A DNA stretch of 64,000 bases from Phycisphaerales bacterium UBA2396 (GTDB lineage: Bacteria > Planctomycetota > Phycisphaerae > Phycisphaerales > UBA1924). Location: assembly GCA_002343325.1 (NCBI GenBank), contig DDSG01000091.1, positions 1 to 64,000 of the forward strand. Direction: 5' to 3'. The notes below the pieces were generated by a model. That model was given only the letters and a program-made list of their open reading frames with translations, was not told the DNA's origin and did no database searches. Every line of letters starts with the position of its first letter. Position 1 is the first letter of the stretch. Shown piece after piece: positions 17,544 to 28,188 of this stretch. Position numbers and translations under genes: made by a program.

Positions 17544-19526
17544 ATGAGCTGGACGAAGTACATCCCGCTGGTGCTGTTCCTTGGGATTCTGGTGGTGCCC
17601 TTTGCGATGCGGAGCGCGGCTCCGGCGGGGATTCGCGAGGATGTCCCGCGGGTGATCATCATGACGCCTCACGTGCGGCAGATCTCCGAGGAGTTCTCGC
17701 GGGGGTTTTCGGCGTGGCACCAGCGGGAGTATGGGGGCCCGGCGGAGATCGACTGGCGCGGGCCTTTGGGCACGAGCGAGATTCTCAAGCTGCTGCGGGC
17801 GCAGTACACGGCGCACCTCAAGCGGGAAGTGTCGCGAATCGCGGCGGAGGCGCCGGATCGGCTTCTGGACCCGGCATTGAGCCTTGACGGCACGTTCAAG
17901 CCCGGCGATATCGGGCTGGACGTGGTGTTCGGGGGCGGATCGTTCGATCATGGTCGGATCAAGAGCCGCGAGACGTCGTCGATCGCGGTGCCGGTGATGC
18001 CCGGCCGTGGGCGGGTGCGGGCGGTGCTGGCGCCGGCCGATCGGGTCGAAGCGTCGAAGCTGGGTGAGATGAGGGAGCTTCGGGCGGATGTCTCGATCGA
18101 GGGTCGGCCGGCGGTCAGGCTTCGCGTGCCGGTGGAGGCGCTGACGGGCGGACTGGAGGCGATCCGGCCTCTGGCGGAGGGTGCCAAGTCGGTTGAGCTC
18201 GAGCTCGAGGGGGGGCGGCTGCTGCGGGAGTTTGGCGTGCCGATGTCGGTGCCGGCGGGGCTTGGCGAGGCGGAGATCGCGGCGCTGTCGCCCAACGAGA
18301 TCGGCGCGGAGCGTCTGTATGACGCGGAGCAGTACTGGATCGGGACGGCGTTGTCGTCGTTCGGGATCGTGTTCAACCGCGACCTCTTCGCCGAGGCCGA
18401 GCTGCCCATGCCGACGCGGTTCGAGGATCTGACGAATGATCGGCTGCAGGGGTTGATCGCGCTGGCGGACCCGAGGCAATCGGGGTCGTTGACGACGGCG
18501 ATCGACATGGTGATCAACAGTTTCGCGTGGCGTGCGGCGAAGGATGGCGGCTGGTCGGAGCTGCTGCTGGAGCGGGACGGGATCGCCAGGGCGATCGCGG
18601 CCGGGAAGCGGGACGAGGTGGAGGAGGCGTTCGCGAGGGCGTGGCGGACGTTGCGTGAGATCACGGCGAACGCGAGGTACTACGCGAGCTCGTCGACCAA
18701 GCCGCCGGTGGACGTGTCGCAGGGTGAGGCGGCGGCGGGGCTGGCGATCGACTTCTATGGGAAGACGCAGGCGCAGGCGGTGCTGGCTCCGGGGGCCAAG
18801 GGCGAGGGGCGGGTCGGCTTTATTGACCCTGAGGGGCAGACGAACTACGACGCGGACCCGGTGTCGGTGCTGAGGGGCGGGCCCAACGAGGAGCTCGCGA
18901 AGCGGTTCGTGAGATATTGCCTGTCGAAGGAGGCGCAGAGCCTGTGGCAATTCCGTGCGGGGCAGGCGTCCGGGCTGGTGGGGGGCAGCGGGCTGCCGCT
19001 GGGGCCGAGGGAGTACGAGCTGAGGCGGTTTCCGATCCGACGTGACATGTACGCCGAGCCTTACTTTGCGGAGTTTGTGGACAGGGTCAATCCGTTCGAT
19101 CGGGCGCCGAAGGCAAGGCCTGTCGGGTGGCGGGACGGGATCGGGGTGATGATGCCGGCGTTCAGTGTGGATGTCGCGGAGGAGCAGCGGGCGGCGTGGG
19201 CGGCGTTGTCGGAGGCGAGGCGGACGCCGGGCTTTGCCTCGTCGTTGCTGGCGGAGATGGAGCGGCTGTTCTACGCGCTCCCGATGACGAGGCTTCCCGA
19301 CGGGCGTGAGGTGGCGTTCACCGCGGAGGAGTTCCCGCGGATCGCGGGTGCGTGGCGTGAGTCGCGGGCGAGAGGGCGGCTCAAGGCTGACTATGTGCTC
19401 GGGTATACGGAGTTCTTCCGGCGGAATTACGAGGAGGTTGTGAGGCTTTCTCGGTCGGCGGCGGGTGGTGGTGGCGCGTCGGCACGATCGGCACAGCCGT
19501 TGGAGACGGCATCGGTCGCGAAGTGA
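17544..19526 (+). CDS. Extracellular solute-binding protein, orphan
   Basis: 660 aa. N-terminal membrane anchor or uncleaved signal (YIPLVLFLGILVVPFAM). The rest resembles iron/polyamine-type periplasmic binding proteins of ABC importers: VPRVIIMTPHVRQISEEFSR at the start, YWIGTALSSFGIVFNRDLF with NDRLQGLIALADPRQSGS in the middle, and PNEELAKRFVRYCLSKEAQS late. It is nearly twice the usual size because of an insert of about 150 residues (around 150-250), and the C-terminus is helical. No permease or ATPase gene is adjacent, so the transport partner is unknown. Codons strongly favour G endings. Confidence 0.75.
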   Translation: MSWTKYIPLVLFLGILVVPFAMRSAAPAGIREDVPRVIIMTPHVRQISEEFSRGFSAWHQREYGGPAEIDWRGPLGTSEILKLLRAQYTAHLKREVSRIAAEAPDRLLDPALSLDGTFKPGDIGLDVVFGGGSFDHGRIKSRETSSIAVPVMPGRGRVRAVLAPADRVEASKLGEMRELRADVSIEGRPAVRLRVPVEALTGGLEAIRPLAEGAKSVELELEGGRLLREFGVPMSVPAGLGEAEIAALSPNEIGAERLYDAEQYWIGTALSSFGIVFNRDLFAEAELPMPTRFEDLTNDRLQGLIALADPRQSGSLTTAIDMVINSFAWRAAKDGGWSELLLERDGIARAIAAGKRDEVEEAFARAWRTLREITANARYYASSSTKPPVDVSQGEAAAGLAIDFYGKTQAQAVLAPGAKGEGRVGFIDPEGQTNYDADPVSVLRGGPNEELAKRFVRYCLSKEAQSLWQFRAGQASGLVGGSGLPLGPREYELRRFPIRRDMYAEPYFAEFVDRVNPFDRAPKARPVGWRDGIGVMMPAFSVDVAEEQRAAWAALSEARRTPGFASSLLAEMERLFYALPMTRLPDGREVAFTAEEFPRIAGAWRESRARGRLKADYVLGYTEFFRRNYEEVVRLSRSAAGGGGASARSAQPLETASVAK

Positions 19527-19653
19527 TCGGGCCGGGACGATCGGGGAGCGTTCTGGGGGCGAGTGTCGGGCCGATTGAACTGGCATGAGCGCGATCAGAA
19601 GCGAAGCGGCGGCGTGTGCGGGGTTCTCGGGCGTGACCAGAGAGGGGTCGGAC

Positions 19654-21240
19654 GTGCGTCAATCAGGGATCGTGGAGAAGGGTCAATCGCAGCGCGAGCC
19701 GATGGGCGCGGAGACGCCGCCGCCGATGCTGGCCAAGATCGTGGCGACGATCGGGCCGGCGAGCGAGAGCCCGGAGATGGTGCGTCGGCTGATCGAGGCG
19801 GGCGTGGCGGTGTTCCGGTTTAACTTCAGCCACGGGGACTTTGAGGCGCACGGGCGTCGGCTGGCGACGGTGCGGCGGGTTTCGGCGGAGATGGGTCGGC
19901 CTGTGGCGTGCCTGGGTGATCTGCAGGGGCCGAAGATCCGCGTGGGGAAGGTTCCCGAGGGCGGCATCACGGTCCGTGCGGGCGAGGACGTGATCTTTCG
20001 CGTGGGGCTGGCCGAGGCGAGGCTCGAGGCGCAGCACGCGGCGGAGGCGATCGCGGTCTTTCCGGTGACGTACGAGAAGCTGATCCACGAGGTGGAGCCG
20101 GGGCACAAGGTCCTTGTGAATGACGGCGCGATCCGGATGCTGGCGGTGGAGCGGAACGTCGAGCGGGGGGAACTGCGGTGTCGTGTGATGGTGGGGGGGC
20201 TGGTGACGAGCGGGAAGGGGATTAACCTGCCGCAGAGCGCGATCTCGGCGCCGTCGATCACGGAGAGGGACTGGGAGTGTGCGGCGTGGGCTGTGGCGAA
20301 CGGTCTTGATTACCTGGCGCTGTCGTTTGTTCGGCGGGCCGAGGAGGTTGAGGAGCTGAAGGAGCGTCTGGCGGCGATGGCGGGGGACCGGGGGGGCGAT
20401 CGTGACGATCAGTCGCGGTGGATCCCGGTGGTCTCGAAGATCGAGAAGCCGCAGGCGCTGGCGGACTTGGAGCGGATCGTCCGCGCGTCGGACGCGGTGA
20501 TGGTGGCGCGCGGCGATCTCGGGGTGGAGATGGATATCGCGAGGGTGCCGGTGGCGCAGAAGGAAATCGTGGCGGCGTGCGCGGCGCACGGGAAGCCTTG
20601 CATCGTGGCGACGCAGATGCTCGAGACGATGATCGAGAGCGCAACGCCCACGCGGGCCGAGGCGTCGGACGTCGCGAACGCGATCTTCGACGGGGCGGAC
20701 GCGGTGATGCTCAGCGCGGAGACGGCGACGGGGAAGCACCCGGCGCTGGTGGTGGAGACGATGCGGCGGATCGCGTCGGTGGCGGAGGGCATGCTGGTAT
20801 CCCGGCCTCGGGCGAGTGATCCGCCGAAGAAGTACGACGCCAAGCACGGCGCGATCGCGGCGCTCGCGCACGGGGCGTGGCACATCGCCAATGATCTGGG
20901 CGTGCGGGCGATCGCGGTCTGGAGCCAATGGGGCGGGTCGGCGCGGTACCTCTCGCAGAACGACTTTGGGATCCCGATCGTCGCGTTCAGTTCGTCGGCG
21001 GTGGCGACGCGGCGGATGGCGCTGCTGGGGGGTGTGACGGCGGTCTGCGAGGACCCGCCGGCCTCGGGGGCCTTGGCCGACTGGGCGGCCCGCGTGGATG
21101 AGTACATGATCTCGGCCGGGCTCGCGAGGCAGGGCGACATCATCCTGCTCGTGGCCGGCAAACCTCTGGGCGTGCCTCGTGTGGTCAACAGCCTCTTCCT
21201 GCATCGGGTGGGTGAGCGAGGGCTGGGCTTCTCGGCGTAG
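19654..21240 (+). CDS. pyk: Pyruvate kinase
   Basis: 528 aa from GTG 19654. Converts phosphoenolpyruvate and ADP to pyruvate and ATP. The motifs are intact: AKIVATIGPAS, FRFNFSHGD, DLQGPKIRVG, the catalytic region VVSKIEKPQALADLERI and VMVARGDLGVEM, and ATQMLETMIESATPTRAEAS. The C-terminal allosteric domain is present. GTG 19654 has GAGAGGGG 8 nt upstream; an ATG at 19585 in the same frame lacks a ribosome site. The enzyme core begins only about 25 residues after 19654. Same strand as the binding-protein gene and cinA. Confidence 0.95.
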   Translation: MRQSGIVEKGQSQREPMGAETPPPMLAKIVATIGPASESPEMVRRLIEAGVAVFRFNFSHGDFEAHGRRLATVRRVSAEMGRPVACLGDLQGPKIRVGKVPEGGITVRAGEDVIFRVGLAEARLEAQHAAEAIAVFPVTYEKLIHEVEPGHKVLVNDGAIRMLAVERNVERGELRCRVMVGGLVTSGKGINLPQSAISAPSITERDWECAAWAVANGLDYLALSFVRRAEEVEELKERLAAMAGDRGGDRDDQSRWIPVVSKIEKPQALADLERIVRASDAVMVARGDLGVEMDIARVPVAQKEIVAACAAHGKPCIVATQMLETMIESATPTRAEASDVANAIFDGADAVMLSAETATGKHPALVVETMRRIASVAEGMLVSRPRASDPPKKYDAKHGAIAALAHGAWHIANDLGVRAIAVWSQWGGSARYLSQNDFGIPIVAFSSSAVATRRMALLGGVTAVCEDPPASGALADWAARVDEYMISAGLARQGDIILLVAGKPLGVPRVVNSLFLHRVGERGLGFSA

Positions 21241-21250
21241 ACGCGCGGGC

Positions 21251-21256
21251 TATTGT
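21251..21256 (+). promoter_or_regulatory. Putative leaderless -10 box (TATTGT) of cinA
   Basis: TATTGT with 7 nt to ATG 21264, only 10 bp after the pyk stop. Confidence 0.4.
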
Positions 21257-21263
21257 GCGGGCT

Positions 21264-22589
21264 ATGCCCCACGGCACCGCGGCCATCGTTTCCCAAGGCG
21301 ACGAGATCGTGCTCGGTCAGACGCTCGACACCAACAGCAAGTGGCTGTCGGATCGGCTGATGGAGCTGGGCATCCTGCCCGTCGAGCACGTGTCCCTGCC
21401 CGACGATGAGCAGGCGATCGCGGCGACGTTCGAGAGGCTCGCCGAGCGGGTTGATCTGGTGATCTGCAGCGGAGGGCTCGGGCCGACGGCCGACGACCTG
21501 ACTCGCTCTGCGCTCGCGCGGGCGTTGGGAGAGGATCTGGTCGAGGACCAGGTCTCGCTGGAGCAGATTCGCGCGTGGTTTGTTGCTCGCGGCCGGGCGA
21601 TGCCCGAACTCAACAAGGTTCAGGCACTGCGCCCGGCATCGTCGCGGAGCATCCCCAATCAGCACGGGACCGCCCCGGGAATCGCCGCAAGGTTCGTCCG
21701 CGGCGGGCGCACCTGCGACGTCTTTTGTCTTCCCGGGCCGCCACGAGAGCTCTTCCCGATGTTCGAGCGGCACGTCGCGTCGACGGTCCAGCCGCCGCCG
21801 GGCGTGACCGTGCGGACCCTTGTGCTTCACACGATCGGGCTTGGCGAGTCGGACGTGGCGACCCTGCTTCGCGGCAGCCCGGAGGGCGATCTCATGGCGC
21901 GGGATCGCAGCCCGCTGGTGGGCACGACCGCGTCGGGCGGGGTGGTCTCGGTGCGGCTTCGGTATCGCGGACCGCTCGCCCCGGCGGATGCCGATGAGGA
22001 ACTCCGCCGCGTCGCGAGGATCGCGAGAGAGCTGATCGGCCCGTACGTCTTCGCCGAGGGGGGCACCGCGCACGAAGCGCTCCCCGCGGCGATCGTCGTG
22101 GCGATGCGAGAGAGCGGACGGTCGCTCTCGGTTGTTGAATCCTGCACCGCGGGTCTGCTCGGTTCGATGATCGGCGACGTGCCAGGAGCGTCCGACGCTT
22201 TCCTGGGCGGGCTCATCACCTACGCCGACCATGTGAAGCACAACGCGGCGAAGGTCCCCGCGGAACTGCTCGCCTCGCGCGGGGCTGTCTCGTCCGAGGT
22301 GGCCGCGGCGATGGCACAGGGAGGGCTTCGCGCGACCCTGGCGACCGATTGCCTCTCGATCACCGGCATCGCTGGCCCCGGCGGCGGGTCGGCGGACAAG
22401 CCCATCGGCACCGTCTGGATTGCTCACGCGAAGCAGACGGCCGCGGGCCCGACGGTCGCGGTCCGGCGATTCTCGATGGCGGGCGATAGGCGATCGGTGC
22501 GGGAGTGGTCGGCTCGGTCGGCGCTCGCGATGCTCTGGCTCGACCTCAAGGGCACGCCGGATCGACCTCTGCTCCGCGAAGTGCGCTAG
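21264..22589 (+). CDS. cinA: CinA-like protein with C-terminal NMN amidohydrolase domain
   Basis: 441 aa. N-terminal MoCF/COG1058 domain (AAIVSQGDEIVLGQTLDTNS, ICSGGLGPTADDLTRSA), with ADP-ribose pyrophosphatase activity in characterised homologues. C-terminal PncC domain (VVESCTAGLLGSMIGDVPGA, GGLITYADHVKHN, SITGIAGPGGGSADKPIGTV), which deamidates nicotinamide mononucleotide for NAD recycling. Both domains are complete, the full-length form. ATG 21264 matches the family start. The stop codon TAG shares CTAG with the stop of the convergent LOG gene. Confidence 0.92.
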   Translation: MPHGTAAIVSQGDEIVLGQTLDTNSKWLSDRLMELGILPVEHVSLPDDEQAIAATFERLAERVDLVICSGGLGPTADDLTRSALARALGEDLVEDQVSLEQIRAWFVARGRAMPELNKVQALRPASSRSIPNQHGTAPGIAARFVRGGRTCDVFCLPGPPRELFPMFERHVASTVQPPPGVTVRTLVLHTIGLGESDVATLLRGSPEGDLMARDRSPLVGTTASGGVVSVRLRYRGPLAPADADEELRRVARIARELIGPYVFAEGGTAHEALPAAIVVAMRESGRSLSVVESCTAGLLGSMIGDVPGASDAFLGGLITYADHVKHNAAKVPAELLASRGAVSSEVAAAMAQGGLRATLATDCLSITGIAGPGGGSADKPIGTVWIAHAKQTAAGPTVAVRRFSMAGDRRSVREWSARSALAMLWLDLKGTPDRPLLREVR

Positions 22590-23140
22590 CGGGGCGGGTC
22601 CAGCGCGTCGAGCAACCGGCTCGGGGTTTCGGCGAGCGTGACGGCCTTCTCCAGCGGCAGACGCAGGAAGCCCTCGCCTTCCGCGTGCTCCAGGAACGAG
22701 AACAGCCCGTTGTAGAAGCCCATCGTGTTAAGCAGACCGATCGGTTTGCGGTGGATCTCGAGCTGGGCCCAGCAGACCGCCTCGAAGAACTCGTCGAACG
22801 TCCCGTAGCCGCCGGGGAGCGCGATAAACGCGTCGGCCAGCCCGACCATGAGCATCTTGCGTTCGTGCATCGTCTCGACGACGCGCATGTCGCCGACGGC
22901 GGGGTGGGCCAGTTCGCGGTCCACGAGCTGGCGCGTGATGACCCCCGTGATGCGCCCGCCTCTGGACAGTGCGCCGTCGGCGACGGCCCCCATCATCCCG
23001 ATGCCGCCCCCGCCGTAGACCAGCGTGATCCCGCGGTCGGCGAGCAACTGACCAAGCTCGTGCGCGTGGCGAACGTAACTGTCTTTCGAGCCCGGGGCGG
23101 CTCCGCAGAAGACGCAGATCGATCTGATCGGGGTGGGCAT
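22586..23140 (-). CDS. LOG-family nucleoside 5'-monophosphate phosphoribohydrolase
   Basis: 184 aa. Lysine-decarboxylase-like Rossmann fold of the LOG family (TIGR00730 type): VYGGGGIGMMGAVADGAL at the nucleotide site and the signature GGYGTFDEFFE preceded by IALPG. Characterised members release adenine from AMP or activate cytokinin nucleotides; many bacterial ones are housekeeping. The last base pairs overlap cinA. Confidence 0.9.
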   Translation of the reverse strand: MPTPIRSICVFCGAAPGSKDSYVRHAHELGQLLADRGITLVYGGGGIGMMGAVADGALSRGGRITGVITRQLVDRELAHPAVGDMRVVETMHERKMLMVGLADAFIALPGGYGTFDEFFEAVCWAQLEIHRKPIGLLNTMGFYNGLFSFLEHAEGEGFLRLPLEKAVTLAETPSRLLDALDPPR

Positions 23141-23148
23141 GGCCGAAC

Positions 23149-23154
23149 AGCGTA
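23149..23154 (-). promoter_or_regulatory. Putative leaderless -10 box (TACGCT), LOG gene
   Basis: TACGCT on the minus strand with 8 nt to ATG 23140 and no Shine-Dalgarno. Confidence 0.45.
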
Positions 23155-23218
23155 GTCGGTCGTGGCGAGCGGCATCGACGCTCGGCGAATCACACGTCTC
23201 GGATGAGGGAGGGCCGGC

Positions 23219-23656
23219 TTACGCGTTCGCGCTAGGACCGTCCTGCTCGCTCGGAAGCAGCGAGGCGGGGGTGTCGTTGGCATCGACGACGTAGGGCTGG
23301 TTGATCGTGCCGCACGATGCGCAGACCACGCCGTACGTCCCCGCCTTCTGGCCGTCGAGGGGGCTGCCGCACTCGAAGCACATCATCGTGGTGGGGGAGA
23401 GGCGAGAGGCGATGGTGTTGACGGCGGTCGCGACGGCCAGGCAGGCGACGCCCACGATCGGCCACGTGGGGAGGCTGGTGAGCGAAAGGGTGGCGACCGC
23501 CAGGGCGGCGATGGCGATGGTGGCGGCGACCGCCGTCCGGCGAAGCCGACGGAACCACCCTCGTTGGGCGGGGTTGATGGTCGTTTCACCGGGGGTTGGG
23601 GTCGTCTGGCACATGCTCTGTCCGTGTGTGCGTCCGTCGGAGGCTGACGGATGCAT
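23219..23656 (-). CDS. Membrane protein with C-terminal zinc ribbon
   Basis: 145 aa from ATG 23656, or 131 aa from ATG 23614. Two adjacent membrane helices (AVAATIAIAALAVATLSL, WPIVGVACLAVATAVNTIA), then a four-cysteine zinc ribbon (MCFECGSPLDG ... VVCASCGTINQ). Function unknown. It starts 6 bp after the citrate synthase stop if 23656 is used, suggesting cotranscription. Neither start has a good ribosome site. Confidence 0.65.
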   Translation of the reverse strand: MHPSASDGRTHGQSMCQTTPTPGETTINPAQRGWFRRLRRTAVAATIAIAALAVATLSLTSLPTWPIVGVACLAVATAVNTIASRLSPTTMMCFECGSPLDGQKAGTYGVVCASCGTINQPYVVDANDTPASLLPSEQDGPSANA

Positions 23657-23662
23657 GATACT

Positions 23663-24856
23663 CTAAGAATTCCACGGACGCGGGGCCGCCCCGGTGTACA
23701 GGCTCAGGGGGCGGATGATCCGGTTGTTGGCGTGCTGCTCCATGATGTGGCTGCACCACCCGGTGATCCGGCTGGCCACGAAGATCGGGGTGTACTGGGG
23801 CACGGGGATGCCCATCGTGAAATACGTCATGCCGCAGGGGAAGTCCACGTTGGGGTGGATGTTCTTCTTGGCCAGCATGATCTTCTGGACCTGCTCCCCC
23901 AGCTCGAACCACTTGACGGCGTGGTGCCCGCCCGGGTTGGCGGTGTCGCGTTCGGCGACGGCCCGGCCCAGCTTGTGGAGGATCGGGGCGCGGTGGTCGC
24001 CGTTCTTGTACACCCGGTGCCCGAAGCCCATCAGCTTGCGCTTGGTGTCAAAGGCCCGCTGCATCCACTCGTCGACGGCGGGGGTGCCGATGCTCTTCTC
24101 GCCGACGTCGTGCATGATCTCCTTGAGCATTTCCATCGCCATCTCGTTGGCGCCGCCGTGGAGCGGGCCCTTGAGCGCCGCGATCGCACCCGTCACCGCG
24201 CCGTGCATGTCGCTCAGCGTGCCCGAGATCACGCGGCTGGCGAAGGTGCTCGCGTTGTAGTCGTGCTCGGCGTAGAGGATCAGCGACACGTCGACGACGC
24301 GGGCGTATTCCTTGGTCGGCTTGACACCCGTCATGAGATAGAGCAGGTTCGCCGCGTGCCCCAGCGTCGGATCCCCGCCCAACTCGCGGCCGATGATCGC
24401 ACGCCCGTCGATCACGTTCTGCATGTGCCCGATGATCGTCGGGATCTTGGCGAGCAGACGCTTGCTCTTGCGGAGCTCGGCCGCGGCGGAGTTGTCCTGA
24501 CAGTCCGGGTCGGTGTGCGCCAGGATGCTCACCGCGGTGCGAAGAACGTCCATCGGGACCGCGCGACCGGACGCAAGGTACCCGCCGGTCGATTCGATGA
24601 ACGACGTCACCGAAGGATGCAGCGGGCGCTCGGCGATCACCTCGGCCTTGAACCGGGCAAGCTCGGCAGCGCTGGGCTTGTGGCCCTCGAGAAGGACGAA
24701 CGCTACTTCCTCAAAGCTCGCGTTCTGAGCAAGATCGTGGATCTCGTACCCGCGGTACCAGAGCCCGCCCTGCTCGATCGAACAGATGGCCGTCTCCCCG
24801 GCGATCACGCCCTCGAGACCCTTGGCGAAGTTGGCGGCGGCGGATTCGGTCGACAT
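23663..24856 (-). CDS. prpC: Citrate/2-methylcitrate synthase
   Basis: 397 aa. Short, type II-like citrate synthase of the PrpC/GltA group. Catalytic residues are in LKGPLHGGANEMAMEML (His), GFGHRVYKNGDHRAP (His) and VDFPCGMTYFTMGIP (Asp). Condenses acetyl- or propionyl-CoA with oxaloacetate. The prpC name rests on its neighbour prpB (90 bp upstream, same strand) and on prpD in the window; it could equally be the TCA-cycle enzyme or serve both. ATG 24856 is preceded by AAGGAG. Confidence 0.88.
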   Translation of the reverse strand: MSTESAAANFAKGLEGVIAGETAICSIEQGGLWYRGYEIHDLAQNASFEEVAFVLLEGHKPSAAELARFKAEVIAERPLHPSVTSFIESTGGYLASGRAVPMDVLRTAVSILAHTDPDCQDNSAAAELRKSKRLLAKIPTIIGHMQNVIDGRAIIGRELGGDPTLGHAANLLYLMTGVKPTKEYARVVDVSLILYAEHDYNASTFASRVISGTLSDMHGAVTGAIAALKGPLHGGANEMAMEMLKEIMHDVGEKSIGTPAVDEWMQRAFDTKRKLMGFGHRVYKNGDHRAPILHKLGRAVAERDTANPGGHHAVKWFELGEQVQKIMLAKKNIHPNVDFPCGMTYFTMGIPVPQYTPIFVASRITGWCSHIMEQHANNRIIRPLSLYTGAAPRPWNS

Positions 24857-24880
24857 CGGATGCTCCTTGCGTAGGCCGCA

Positions 24881-24886
24881 AGAGTA
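24881..24886 (-). promoter_or_regulatory. Putative -10 box (TACTCT) of prpC
   Basis: TACTCT on the minus strand, 24 nt before ATG 24856. It gives a short leader with the AAGGAG ribosome site, so prpC may be expressed apart from prpB. Confidence 0.35.
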
Positions 24887-24946
24887 GACGAGCGACGGGG
24901 CACGCGTCGTCCCGCCACACGCCCGGCGACCTGGGAACGCGGCCGA

Positions 24947-25867
24947 TCAGGGGGTCGGCGGCTCGTCCTTCAGAAACTCCCAGGGCGTCCCGGGGGTGTA
25001 CCTCACCAGGTCGTACAACTCCTTGCGGGTCTGCATCTGCCCGATGAATGGCTCCACCGTTCCGGCGTCTCGGAGCTGCACCAGGGCACGGGAAACAGCC
25101 CCCATCGCCACGCGGAGCAGGCTCACCGGGTAGATCACGCAGTCGTACCCCATCGCCGAGAAATCGCGGAGCGGGATCAGCGGGGTCTTGCCGAACTCCG
25201 TCATGTTGGCGAGCAGGTAGACCCGCCGCGTGAGCCCCGCCCGCAGCCGCGCCGCGAAGTCCGCAAACTCGGCGGCCGAGGTCAGTCCTTCCGGGAAGAT
25301 CATGTCGGCCCCGGCGGCGACATAAGCCCTCGCCCGGTCGATGGCGGCATCGAACCCCTCGACACCCCGCGCGTCGGTGCGGGCGCAGACGACAAACGTC
25401 TCGTCGCACGCCGACCGAGCCCGCGAGGCCCATTCGACCTTCTCGGCCATGTGATCGAGGGGCACGAGCTCCTTGCCGTCGAGGTGTCCGCAGCGCTTGG
25501 GGAACTTCTGGTCCTCGATGTGAAGCCCGGCCGCCCCCGCCCGGCTGTACTCGATCACCGTCCGTCGGACCATCTCGGCCTCGCCGAAGCCCGTGTCGGC
25601 GTCGGCCAGAACGGGAAGCCCAGACGCGTCGGCAACCTCACGGATGACGCGGCAGAAGTGCTCCAGCGTGAGCAGCCCGACGTCGGGCACGCCAGCGGCC
25701 ACGCTTGTCGCGGCACCCGACACGTAGCACGCCTTGAAGCCTGCCCGGGCGATCGCCATCCCGCACAACGCGTTGAACGCACCGGGCGTCGCGACGCACC
25801 CCGCGTCCATCAGCGTGCGGAAGCGTCGGCCGGCCGGAACCGTCTCGTCGAAAAAGTCGGTGCTCAT
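24947..25867 (-). CDS. prpB: Methylisocitrate lyase (isocitrate lyase superfamily)
   Basis: 306 aa. Cleaves 2-methylisocitrate to pyruvate and succinate. The superfamily catalytic loop FPKRCGHLDGKELVP carries the KRCGH motif, and LPVLADADTGFGEAEMV binds magnesium. The size of about 300 aa fits PrpB rather than the longer AceA, though oxaloacetate hydrolases and PEP mutases share the fold. Upstream of the citrate synthase gene, as expected for a propionate pathway. No Shine-Dalgarno; a TACGCT box lies 8 nt before ATG 25867. Confidence 0.9.
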   Translation of the reverse strand: MSTDFFDETVPAGRRFRTLMDAGCVATPGAFNALCGMAIARAGFKACYVSGAATSVAAGVPDVGLLTLEHFCRVIREVADASGLPVLADADTGFGEAEMVRRTVIEYSRAGAAGLHIEDQKFPKRCGHLDGKELVPLDHMAEKVEWASRARSACDETFVVCARTDARGVEGFDAAIDRARAYVAAGADMIFPEGLTSAAEFADFAARLRAGLTRRVYLLANMTEFGKTPLIPLRDFSAMGYDCVIYPVSLLRVAMGAVSRALVQLRDAGTVEPFIGQMQTRKELYDLVRYTPGTPWEFLKDEPPTP

Positions 25868-25875
25868 GGTGTCCC

Positions 25876-25881
25876 AGCGTA
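25876..25881 (-). promoter_or_regulatory. Putative leaderless -10 box (TACGCT) of prpB
   Basis: TACGCT on the minus strand with 8 nt to ATG 25867. Confidence 0.45.
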
Positions 25882-25936
25882 CTCCCCAGCCGGGCGACCA
25901 TCAATCGAAACGCCGGCCGCCTCGCACAGGAGGGCC

Positions 25937-26275
25937 TCAGGCTTCGGGCTTCGTCCAGCGGCTGTCGGGGTCCTTCGCGAGCATCGTCGCCGATCGGTTG
26001 ATGCACCAGCGGCAGGCGGTCGATCCGGTGGCGGGGCTCCGCCAGGCGGCCTCGGGCTTGGTGAGCAGGCACAGGGCGCAGGCGTACCCCTCGTCCGCCG
26101 AGTTTTCGCCCAGAACAACCACCCGGCGGTACGCCTCGCGCAGGCATGCCCCGCAGATCAGCGAGCCCTTGTGCCCCTCGACCATGGGCAGGTCTTCGGT
26201 CCACGTTCCGCCGCAGAAGTCACAGAGGAAATCGGTCATCTGGGCGTTGTTCTCATCGCACCCTTCGCGTCGCAT
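25937..26275 (-). CDS. Small cysteine-rich, probably zinc-binding protein
   Basis: 112 aa. Three CxxC-type pairs, LCDFCGGTW, LICGACLREAY and YACALCLLTKP, plus CRWC near the end suggest two treble-clef or ribbon zinc sites. No enzyme motif. ATG 26275 is preferred because a TACTCT box lies 7 nt upstream; ATG 26239 would begin at the first zinc motif (MTDFLCDFC). Lies between prpB and the ABC exporter on the same strand. Confidence 0.65.
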   Translation of the reverse strand: MRREGCDENNAQMTDFLCDFCGGTWTEDLPMVEGHKGSLICGACLREAYRRVVVLGENSADEGYACALCLLTKPEAAWRSPATGSTACRWCINRSATMLAKDPDSRWTKPEA

Positions 26276-26282
26276 GGGTCAG

Positions 26283-26288
26283 AGAGTA
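26283..26288 (-). promoter_or_regulatory. Putative leaderless -10 box (TACTCT)
   Basis: TACTCT on the minus strand with 7 nt to ATG 26275. It decides the start choice for the small zinc protein. Confidence 0.4.
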
Positions 26289-26336
26289 GGGTTCGCCGCG
26301 ACACGCCGCCGGACGGGCCCGATCGGGTGCCGGCTT

Positions 26337-28178
<1,842 letters not shown>

Positions 28179-28188
28179 CGGGTCAGGA

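Noticed and set aside
24866..24882. CTTGCG/CGCAAG inverted repeat at the prpC ribosome site
   Set aside because: One arm overlaps the predicted -10 box, so it would not be in the transcript. A riboswitch-like role is unlikely.
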